Assembly (NCBI RefSeq): GCF_000275845.1
Contig: NW_006766917.1
Span: 207,033-271,032 of the forward strand
Length of the DNA stretch: 64,000 nucleotides
Source: Dichomitus squalens LYAD-421 SS1
Taxonomy: Eukaryota; Basidiomycota; Agaricomycetes; Polyporales; Polyporaceae
Direction: 5' to 3'
Shown here: one piece after another, positions 13,402 to 23,685 of the stretch
Numbering within the stretch: the stretch's first letter is position 1
How the letters are laid out: every line of letters starts with the position of its first letter
Notes under the pieces: generated by a model
The model's input: the letters and a program-made list of their open reading frames with translations, nothing else
What the model was told of the DNA's origin: nothing
The model's database searches: none
Translations under genes and position numbers: made by a program

Positions 13402-16400
13402 ATGACGAAGTCGTATATAATGAACGGTCTGGTGGAGAAGGTATGTGTACTATGAGATGCGCGACGCACGAGCTCACGCGCGTGATGTATTAGATGCAAT
13501 CCCCAGACCAGGACTTCCGGTAAGGAACCTGAGACATGGACGCGTATGTGCGGTTGCTGACGCGAATCGCGATAGCTATATGGGTCTGAACGACTTGTTG
13601 TTGGAGATCAAGCAGGATCCAAACAGCTTTCTCGGCGATGAGACGACTGAGAACAAGGTCTTGCGACAAGTTCTCTCCCTGGTCGAGGACAAGATCTCGG
13701 AAGTTAAGAACCAAGCCGTCAAGTGGCATGTCCCGTACTTCACTTCACAGGATGCAGGGATCTTACACTGCTTATATAGCTTGGGTCAGCTCATCAAGAT
13801 CATCCGGGAATCCCAGATGGAGTTCGTCGTTGACAAGCTGATTGATTTCTCCGCGGGGAAGGACGAGGAGCTACGAGATATCTCTGGTCTTGGTACGTGA
13901 TCTCCCGTCTGATCTCCGGTACAGCACTTACTAGGATGCATAGCCTTGAAGACTATTACGTCAGAGCTTCCACCAGAGGGCAAGATCGCGGCGAAGGCGT
14001 GCGAGAAGCTGACTCCCAAGCTCCTCGGCCAGGTGGCGAATGTACGTTCATCCTTCCCGTCCAATCAGCATACACTCAGATCCATGACATTCCCCAGTCT
14101 GACACCCCACCTGAGACCTTAATTGAGACTCTTGCTATCTTGTCCATCTTGATCACTCGTTTCCCCGCATACCTCTCTAATGTGGAGCCGCCGCCCGTAA
14201 TTGTGCTTACGCCAGTCCTGAACCACTCTCGTCCGGCCGTAAGGAAACGTGCGATCACTACTTTGGCACAGTTTCTGCCGCATGCGCAGCCGCAGGAGTT
14301 CTCTACGCTCCTTTCCTCTATCATCATACCTGGACTTGCCCCGTCCGCCAATGTCGAGAAGCAGAGGACAGTCGTGCAACTAGTGGCAGCCATTGCGCGT
14401 CATTCACCACATCAGATTGCACCGACACTGAGTGATATCATCCCTAACATCCTCAAGGACTCACAGAGAGACGATGAGGAGCTTCGGGAGAGTTCCCTGC
14501 AGGTAAATACGATGGACCATCGCTTTTGATTGACACACTGATCCATTCGTCGAAGGCCCTCGAGGCGGTCGTATTGAGGTGCCCGAGTGAGGTCACACCT
14601 TACTTGAAGTCTGTTATTCAGGTCGGCAACCAGTATATCAAATATGATCCAGTAAGCTGTCTAGTTATCTCCAAATTGTGGCAAGACTGATGCAGCTGCG
14701 TTCAGAATTATGCAGGCGATCTCGACGATGAAGATGAAGAGATGCCCGACGAGGACGACGAGGACGATGAAGACCTCGGCGACGAGTAAGTCGTCCTATG
14801 CTGTTCGACTTCGGGAGCGAAATCGCTTACTTGGAGGTCAGATACTCGGACGATGAGGATACCTCGTATAAAATTCGTCGTTCAGCAACAAAGCTACTTG
14901 CTGCCGTTGTGGCGACGCGGCCAGAGCTCCTAACAATGTTGTATAAGGAAGTCTCTCCCGTACTCATCTCACGATTCGGAGACCGCGAAGAGACCGTGCG
15001 ACTAGAAGTTTGGTCAACATATGGTGTTCTTCTCAACCAAACGAGCGTTTATGGTGGTTCACCACAAAACAATGCGGAGTACACAGTAGGCGGCAAGCGA
15101 AAACGCGAAGAGGGCATGGAGGTCGAGGAAAGTCCGTACAACCTACTGCAATCACAGGTTCCTTCGTTGTCGAAGGCTCTTCTTGGTCAGATCAAGTCGT
15201 CGAAGACCCCTCCTGCTACTTTGGAAGCTGGTTTCTCACTGCTCTATAAACTCTTGACCGTTCTCCCCGGCTGTCTAGCGAGCCAATCTGCGCAGATTAT
15301 CTCGACTGCTAAGGCCGTCCTTTCTTCCTCGTCTCGGGCAAGCTCCGCCAGTCTGCAGGTCACCACCATGTCATTCCTCACTTTGTTCTTTTCGAAGCAC
15401 GCCCCTCCTGTATATGCTGGCCAGCTCGACTCTATCACCCCGTTGCTCCTCCAGGCTCTCGGCGAGAAGCACCCTCGAATCGCGACAGAGGCCTTCCGTA
15501 TCTTCTCCGCTCTCCTCATCGCAATGCACCCTGTGAAGGGTGGGGCGTGGGTCGACCGTGTGTATGACGAAGCGGTGAAGCGACTGAGCAACCATGACAC
15601 GGACGCGGACGTCCGCGCAGGGGCTGAAGAGGTTATCGGAGACCTTTGGGTTTCGGCGACGGACGTGCTGAAAACAAAGAACAGGAAGGAGTGGGAGTAC
15701 ATCTGCAGGACGTCTGGACGCACGGACGGCGCGGTCAGGGTTGTGACCAAGGTCGCGACGAAAGTCGAGATTGGAGATGATTGGGTCAACGGAGGCGTCG
15801 AGTGGGTCACGGTCTTGCTCAAGAAGAGCGGGAGGAGCGGCAAGATCGACGTGTTCAACTGTTTGGGCTCTCTTCTCAAGAAGTACGACATTTGACTTGC
15901 GTGTATCAGTGCTATCGATGTGCTGATAATTCACACAGGTACAACACTATCCCACCCGACCTGCCTATCAACCTTATTCCACCTCTCAAGCCCTACCTGA
16001 ACGCGAGCGACATTTCGCTGCTTGGAGCTGCGCTGGACATCCTTGCTCTCCTGCTCGAGCTTGCTCCCAAAGCGACGTTCCCAGAAGTCGAACGCGAGGT
16101 TCTGTCAGACGTGTACGGCATCGCGTACTCCCCGCTCCTGTCTGGCGCCCCCTTCGAGTCCTTGCTCGGCTTCTGGGGGGCACTCGTGGAGGCGGACATG
16201 CAGATCGCGACACATGTAATACCGAACTTGGTGGCGGCGGTCGAGAGGGCACCCAAGGCTGAGGCGTCCCTTACCAATGTGGCCAAGTGTGTGGGACAGG
16301 TCGTAATTTCGCAACGTGCTGTGGCGGCTGGAACGATCGCTGAGTTCGCAAGGCACTTGAAGGTAGGCACTTTACGCTGCAGCTTGAGAGCGATTGCCAA

Positions 16401-17871
16401 TCGATGACGTCGGCTGTAGCCCACATCCAAGGCGAAGACGTCCCAGGTCGTCCTCAGCTTACTCGTTGTAGGCGAAGTTGGTCGCTTGATGTAAGTACAG
16501 ACGGTCTGGTGCCCTAGATAGCTTACCGAGAGGGTCCTTCAGCGACATGTCCCCGCAGCAAGAGATCTTCAATCAAGCGATAGAGAGATTCGCGGCAGAG
16601 CAAGAGGAGGTCCGCACCGCTGCCGCCTTCGCCGCTGGTAACATCGCCGTGGGCAATCTGCACCACTTCTTGCCGCTCATCGTCAAGATGGTCGAGCATG
16701 ATCAGGAGAAGCGACTGCTGTCCTTGCACGCGATCAAGGAGGTCAGTCAGAAAGGATCACGTCGATCGTATTCCTTGGCTGACGTCATATCTGCAGATCG
16801 TCACTCACTGCTCGCATGGCCAACTCGAGACTGTCGCCGAGCAGCTCTGGACGCCGTTGTTCGAGAACTCGGAGAACACGGAGGAGACGACTCGCAATGT
16901 CGCCGCGGCGTGTCTGGGCAAGCTCACGACTACGCAGCCTGCACGCTTCCTTCCGCAACTCCATGTAGGTTGAGTGGGGCAGCAAATCACCTACATTGTG
17001 TCTAATTATTATTTTTAGGAACGCATCAAAGACCCCAACCCTGCAACAAGGGCCACAGTGCTTTCCGCGATTCGCTACACTTTCGCGGAGGCGCAGCCAT
17101 CGTTTGACGAGCTTCTTGGCAGCGTCATCTTGGACTTCTTGTCCCTGCTTTCCGACGCAGATCTGGTCAGCTCCCTATTTCCGCAGGTTGATCGGCGTAC
17201 TCACTTGAAGGCAGACTGTAAGACGCCTCGCGCTTTCCGCGCTCAATTCTGCTGCTCGCTCAAGACCGCATCTCATCCGCGATCACTTGTCGACGTTGCT
17301 GCCGAGCCTGTACAAAGAGACTGTTGTCAACCCGGATCTCATCCGAACCGTGCAAATGGGGCCTTGGACGCACAAGGTCGACGACGGTCTCGAGGCCCGC
17401 AAGACGGCTTACGAGACGCTATACACACTTGTGAGTTCCGAGCTTAGGGATTGTCCCCGTGCCGACACTGACGATCTGCTATAGCTGGATACGTGCCTGA
17501 TGAAACTGGACCTACACGACTTCCTCGGCCATGTCGCTACCGGTCTTGCGGACGACTCGGACGAAGTGAAGGTCATCTGCCACATGATGCTGTTCCGTCT
17601 CGCACAGGTCGCGCCTACGGCCGTTGCCCAGCGCTTGGACGACCTGACGCCGCCGCTGGAGAAGAGCATGAAGGGACCTGCGGTGACGAAGGATACGGTC
17701 AAGCAGGACTTGGAGCGTACTGCAGAGCTCCAGCGCAGTACCCTGCGTGCTGTCGCGGCGCTCAGCAAGATCAGCCAGTCGGGCGCAAGCCCGAAGTTTG
17801 ACGCGTTCGTCGCTGCGACGTCAAAGTCTCCTGAATGGGGCCACGAGTTCCGCGAGCTCGTCGGTGCATGA
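13402..17871 (+). CDS. CAND1: CAND1/TIP120 cullin-associated exchange factor
   Basis: HEAT-repeat protein that binds un-neddylated cullin-RBX1 and exchanges F-box or other substrate receptors. Sixteen exons (first 13402-13440, longest 14842-15882, last 17485-17871) give 1,219 aa, against about 1,230 in animals. Diagnostic stretches are DFRYMGLNDLL at the N-terminus, LRDISGLALKTITSELPP, RPAVRKRAITTLAQF, and KYDPNYAGDLDDEDEE followed by an acidic loop. ALISRF-type HEAT units and the C-terminal TIP120 domain (MGPWTHKVDDGLEARKTAYE) follow. The third intron (13726-13779) must begin with GC rather than GT to restore AVKCLGQL. Presence of this gene implies a working cullin-RING cycle in the cell. 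It has no functional link with its neighbours except possibly the F-box/WD40 gene at 46-48 kb. Confidence 0.95.
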
Positions 17872-18218
17872 TCGCAAGCGGGAAGGAAAGAATGGAATGA
17901 ATAGTTTTGTATGTGATCATGAAGCGAATACCTGTCATACCACCCATGTTGTATGTTCGTAGACAATGGCTTTCTAATGCTGTACGCCGTGCTATTCACA
18001 AATTCTGTTCAATGCCATGCAGTGTCGGAACATGAGGCCTGAGGAGCGCGCGTCGGGGAATGCGGGCCATTGAGCGCGCTCCGAGCCCAGAGGCCCTGGC
18101 TGAGATCCGTCCGTTGTCCGTGCGCGACGTCGATCGCCCGACATGAACATTAACCGCAAGGCCCACCGTACGATGTGGCGCACCCGTCTCTGTCTCTGTC
18201 CGCTTCCTTCCGACTCTC
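17872..18218. other. Intergenic spacer before proline dehydrogenase A
   Basis: A same-strand spacer of 347 bp, holding the CAND1 3' UTR and the promoter of the first proline dehydrogenase gene. I see no further feature. Confidence 0.45.
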
Positions 18219-20307
18219 ATGTCTTTGGCGCGAGTCACTCCTAGGCTACTCAGGTGTCCCAGACTAGCGGCCCGACCACCATGGCGGGCATTTGCTACTT
18301 CCTCTCCGAAGACAAAGTTCACCAATGCTAGAGGACTAGCGGTAGCTGGGCTCTCTGCCACCACATTCCTAGGCCTGACACTCTCTACCTCAGCAATATA
18401 CGCGGATGCTCAGGAGCAGATTCCCATAAAAGGTGTTCTGCAAACCGCGCCGTTGTCCGAGCTCGTGAGGACGTATCTTGTGTACTCGCTCTGCTCTATC
18501 CCCCTCCTGGTGGATTGGTCGCCTACCATACTCTCCATTCTTCTTGCAATCCCTGGAGTGAAGCAGATCACTGAGGGCATTGTACGCGTGACGTTCTTCG
18601 ACCAGGTATGTCTGTGGCCGCGTTCATTGCGTCGTTCGACTGACACCTTCGGGCAGTTCGTAGGTGGCGACGAGGCGGAGGACGTTATACCCGTACTCGA
18701 GCGTTTGCGTCGAGAGAACAAAGGGGCGATCTTTGTCTACAGCGTCGAGGTTGATGAGGCGAATGCGTCTGGCCCTGGCAAACTGTCCTCGTCGGAGACA
18801 ATGTCTGCGCACAAGCAGATCGTCGCCGAGAACCTCCATTGCATTGACGTCGCAGCGGACTTTGAGGACATGCATTATCTGGGAAGGAAGGGGAAGGGCA
18901 CTTGGGTTGCCATCAAGCTGGTGAGCGACTCTTGCGTACTGCCGTTGTCTTTAGCTGACATGTGAGTTAGAGCGCCATGGTACCAGACGCTGAGTCGCTG
19001 CGTAGGCTCTCCAAATATCTGGTCGACACTCGCCCGCGAACCAATCCCCGAATCGCCTTTCCCGGATGCCCCGTACCTTCCGATCTCGATATTCTATCCT
19101 CTGACGTACCTACTGCAGTTCTCACGGAGGCCGATGTCGCTGCACTTCGCGAGCTCCGCGAAGACCTTGTCGCCATTGGTGAACGCGCCCGTGCGCGCGG
19201 TATCCGTATTATGGTCGATGCTGAGCACAGGTACGTTCACAACGGCTCACATGCCTTCGTTCTCGATCGCTGAAATGGCACACCTAGCTGGTATCAGGTA
19301 TGTCTATCGTTGAGGCAGGTGCCTGGAGTTCTGGCATAGACCCTCACCTTATTCTGGTGGTAGCCTGCCATCGACGCGTTCGCCCTCGACATGATGCGTA
19401 TATTCAACAAGCTCCCCACACCGCAGAGCTCGTGGTTCGGTCTGCGGAAGCCTGCACAACTGGCGCCTGACATGTTCCAGCCGTTGATCTTCAACACTTT
19501 CCAGGGATACCTCCGGCGGTAAGTTGCAAGGCTAACTTTGCGGCGAAGTAAGGGTCTGACTCAATGTTGACATGCAGAACGCCGGAATACCTTGCCCGGA
19601 GCATTGCAATGGCACGGACAGAAGGCTATGCGCTTGGCGTGAAGCTTGTGCGCGGAGCGTATCACCCACATGAGATTGAGATTCACAAAGCCGCAACGAA
19701 CTCTCGGGCCGAGGCGACCACTCCATCCGGCGGCCACGATCTCTCGATATCCCCCGACAACATGCCGCCTGTCTGGCTGTACAAAGACGAGACAGATTCG
19801 TGCTACGACTCGTCCGTGCGGTTGCTTATCTCGCTCCTTCGTCAAGACGTAGAGGCTTGCGCGAAGGGTGCCCCGGGGCCTACCATTGGGGCTTTGTTCG
19901 GTACACACAATTGGGACAGCGCGAACCTGGTCATTGACGAGCTTGTCAAACAAGGACTAGCCACCAGAGACGCCTCTGGCGTGGTGGAGATCAGTGAGGC
20001 CGCTATGGAGCGCGTTGCGGTCGCGCAGCTATACGGTGAGTCTCACCGTCGACTACTGGACATGGGGTTGAAACTGATGGTTCCTTCTCCGATAGGCATG
20101 GCGGATGGGCTCACGGACCACCTGGTGGACCGTACTCGCAGCGCGTCTCCGTTCGTGCTGAAGTATCTGCCGTATGGCAAGCTCTCTGAGGTGATGCCTT
20201 ACCTCAGTCGACGCGCGATCGAGAATAAGTCTGTCTTGGGCAACGGGGGAGCCGCTGTTGAGCGGAAACGGGCTGCATCTGCTATCATGGCTAGACTGTT
20301 CGGGTGA
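18219..20307 (+). CDS. Proline dehydrogenase, copy A
   Basis: Mitochondrial FAD enzyme oxidising proline to pyrroline-5-carboxylate, the first step of proline catabolism. Seven exons (18219-18605, 18657-18920, 18971-19230, 19288-19297, 19364-19518, 19578-20035, 20096-20307) give 581 aa. The basic N-terminus (MSLARVTPRLLRCPRLAAR) looks like a mitochondrial presequence. Core motifs include IFVYSVEVDEA, IMVDAEHSWYQ, FNTFQGYLRRTPEYL, GVKLVRGAYHPHE, ALFGTHNWDSAN and the C-terminal flavin/substrate motif YLSRRAIENKSVLGNG. The fourth exon is only 10 nt and supplies SWYQ. A close paralogue follows downstream on the same strand. Yeast PUT1 and human PRODH are the named relatives. Confidence 0.93.
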
Positions 20308-21096
20308 TTGGAGGGGACTCCGACACCGGGACTGAGCATTCATGGTTGTGACGGGAATTTGGGGGGTAATCGTGAGCGAACACCGAACATTGAGTTGTAG
20401 CGAGTAATTCTATGTTAGAGCTAACTACTTGGCAAGCACTTTAGACTTAGACATGGGGCGTCTTCACAACATCAACAACCAACCTGTTGTCCAAGTCATT
20501 GCGTTGAAATGCAGTTGAGCTCCCAACCACTGATGTCCAGATCATATGATGATAATACACGTCGAAGGGTGCAGGCTCCATTCGCCCTTGGCGCTTGTCA
20601 GTGTCGAAAGAGGTCAGTTGCGTGACATCAACGCACTTCTATGAATCGCTACTACTATGTGCCATGATCTCGAGACAATGTGGCCCTTGTATTCCAACGT
20701 TGCTGCAATTTATCGTCTAACTTTGTCAAAGCTGCCGTGTGCTGTTGTGTTCACGCCTACGGATGTCCCGGACTTGGTATCAGCCGCGGGCCGATCGCCC
20801 GTTCTATGGGTCACTATCGCGAATGTCCGATCGAAACTTCACCAAGCAGAAAAGCAAGGACATCCGTTCCGTCGGCTGATATGGACATGTTCCGGGTGCC
20901 TCGAGCAGCGACTCAACGTGTATTCTGTCGGTATCTATCGGGCGGGGCCGTCGTCTCCGGTGCGTGTTCACTGTTCCTTGTACGTACATGCAATGTGCCT
21001 CATGATCATTTTCCCCCAGTACGCTGCCGAGCACGCAGATTGCTCATGTCTACATCGTGCCGCTGTATTAGCTGAACGTATCTCTTGTCTTCTCCC
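20308..21096. other. Spacer between the two proline dehydrogenase genes
   Basis: A spacer of 789 bp between the tandem copies. Open frames at 20657-21100 and 20680-21075 overlap each other and have no family features, so I read it as 3' UTR plus promoter. No repeat flanking the duplication is obvious by eye. Confidence 0.45.
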
Positions 21097-23398
21097 ATGA
21101 TGGTGTTCTCCCTCGTAGGTAGGCATTTGCCAAGGTGTCGTATCGGACCCGCCTTTCGGCGGTCGAGATTGTTATCTACGGCACCACCGTCTCAAGAATC
21201 TCAACTTCTGAGCTCCCGCCGATTGATAACGGTCGGTTTAGCTTCAAGTGGGCTGGTGGGAGCGACGCTATTCGTTCAGGATGCTCGTGCGGGAGCTCAG
21301 GAATTGCGAGAACTGACCGAAAAGAACCCGGTTGCAACAGCACGCGACAAGCCATCGTCGTCTCTCGCCACCCTCATCAGGACTTACATCGTTTACTCCT
21401 TCTGCTCTATTCCTCCGCTTGTGGATTGGTCTCCTACCATACTGGAAACGTTGTCCTCCGTCCCGGGACTCAGGCAAATTACAGAAGCTGTGGTCCGCGC
21501 TACCTTTTTCAAACAAGTAAGTAGTACTACCGCCTGCACTAGTTGTAACTACGCCTAATCAATGAGTGATTCAGTTTGTAGGAGGAGACACAGCAGAGGC
21601 CGTCATCCCGCTTATCGACGAGCTCCGGGCACAGAATACTGGATGCTTATTCGCCTATAGCGTCGAAGTTGATCAGGCAGAGGCGGGCTCCGGAGGCGAA
21701 CAGTCTCAGTCTGAAACTAACAAGACGGCGTCCACTGTACACAAACAGATCGTCAGCGAAACGTTGCACTGCATCGATGTGGCCGCGGACTATGAGGATA
21801 AGCACACGATAGGCTCGACCGGGAGGCGCACCTGGGTAGCCATCAAGCTGGTGAAGTATCCCGTGAGCTTCCGTCCGTCGGTGATTGACATAGGATGACA
21901 GAGCGCTATGGTCGCGGATGCAGAGTCTCTGCGAAGATTGTCTCAGTATCTCGTGAATACTCGGCCTCGGATCGCCGAACCCCCCGTTGCATTTCCTGGC
22001 TGCCCGCTCCCCACCGATCTGGATGTGCTCTCGTCGCCATCTCTTCCTGGTCCCCTAACGCGAGCTGACATAGCCAATCTGCGGGAACTTCGCGAAGACC
22101 TTGTCAGGATATGCACAAGAGCACAGGAGCGTGGTATTCGCCTCATTTTCGATGCTGAGTATAGGTACGATTACTTGCTATGCGTCATGAACTTAAGGCT
22201 AAAGGGTGACTCGCGGAACACCAGTTGGTACGAGGTGGGTCATTGCCAAGCCATCGCGGTCGGTGAAGCTTATTAAGTGATGCCAATTAGCCCGCGATAG
22301 ATGCATTCACTCTAGACATGATGCGATATTTCAACAAGCTCCCTTCCCTACCAAAGTCATCGTGGTTTGGATCTCCCGGGAAGGTGGAGACGTCTGCGGG
22401 CGTGCAACCCCTCATATACGCTACATACCAAGCTTATCTCCGCCGGTAAGTATGATCAATATTGACAAACGCCACGCCAGATTGACATCTTGGGTGTTTA
22501 GCACCCCAGAGTACCTCGTCCAGAGCATCGCTGCAGCCCGCGAGGGTGGATATTCGCTCGGGGTGAAGCTTGTCCGCGGCGCATACCACCCGCACGAGAT
22601 CGCCGCGCATCCTGCAACAGCAGCTTCCGCTGACAAGTCCGCGATCCCCCCAGGATTCGGCGCGTCATACTCTCCCTCTATATCCCCAGACCCCGTTCCG
22701 CCTGTGTGGACGGAGAAGTCGGAAACCGATGCTCGGTACAATGCGTGCGTGCGTGCGCTCATCGCGGCAGTCCGCGCGGACGTAGAGGCGAGAACGCGGA
22801 CACCGACGATTGGTGTGTTGTTCGGTACACACAACTGGGAGAGCGCGAACCTCGTGGTGGATGAGCTTGTGAGACAGCGTTTGGGCTCTGTCGATGCAAA
22901 TGGCGTCGTGGCGATTGAGGACGCTGTCGCGGAACGGGTAACCATGGGACAGCTGTTTGGTGCGTGGCGGCCCTACGTCGGCGTGCATGCGCATAGAAAA
23001 GTCGTATACGATAGCGAACTGATCACATGGGGGCTTGCTTCTGTGGCTAGGCATGACGGCAGTATTGACGGATTACCTCGCGAACCGTGTGCAATCCTCA
23101 TCGCCGTTCGTCATCAAGTACATTCCGTATGGACAGCTTTCGGAGGTACGTTCTCCTTTATAATGTTTATGTGTTGCCTCGCTATTCTTGTAAAAAGCCA
23201 GTCACTGCCCCTTGGAACACTGAGTCGCCAGGCACAGAGATCGCTAACATATAGTTCTACCGTTCGTATTTGTAGGTGATGCCGTACCTGAGCCGAAGGG
23301 CGATCGAGAATAAGTCGGTGCTTGGGAACGGCGCCGCGATCGAGGAGCGCAGACGGGCTGCGGCGGAGATCGCTGCGAGGATCTTTACGTTCACCTAG
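21097..23398 (+). CDS. Proline dehydrogenase, copy B
   Basis: Tandem paralogue of the preceding gene with the same reaction and probable mitochondrial location. Eight exons (21097-21516, 21575-21850, 21902-22164, 22225-22234, 22291-22445, 22502-22959, 23051-23145, 23276-23398) give 599 aa. The N-terminus is basic with Arg/Ser, as in a presequence. LIFDAEYSWYE, GVKLVRGAYHPHE, VLFGTHNWESAN and YLSRRAIENKSVLGNG match copy A. The 10-nt exon 4, the 155-nt exon 5 and the 458-nt exon 6 have exactly the lengths seen in copy A, so intron positions predate the duplication. Copy B alone has an intron at 23146-23275, which divides the region that is one final exon in A. All motifs are intact, so I do not regard it as a pseudogene. 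Confidence 0.92.
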
Positions 23399-23437
23399 GC
23401 CGGGTCAGGGGAGACAGCATGGGTGAAGGTTGAGTGG

Positions 23438-23467
23438 AGTGGGCAATGTGATAGTGGGCAATGTGAT
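23438..23467. repeat. Tandem duplication of a 15-bp unit
   Basis: Two perfect adjacent copies of AGTGGGCAATGTGAT lie 40 bp after the stop codon of proline dehydrogenase B. Probably neutral 3' UTR variation. Confidence 0.85.
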
Positions 23468-23685
23468 GATACAGATTCATTCGGATCGTGCAGTCTAGAG
23501 CCTGTCATATATACATACATCCTACGGTAGAGACTGGGAATGTCGATACACCGAGGGCGCCGCAGCATGTATCCTGATGACCTCACTGTACCTGGAAGGC
23601 TGAACGAGAGTGTGTCGTCACCATCCAAGCTGGCAGTATTACTGCTGCCGGTACGAAGTGATGCACTCGATAGTGAGGTGACTTC

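Noticed and set aside
20657..21100. Gene between the two proline dehydrogenase copies
   Set aside because: Two overlapping frames of similar length disagree, and neither shows domains or good splice sites.
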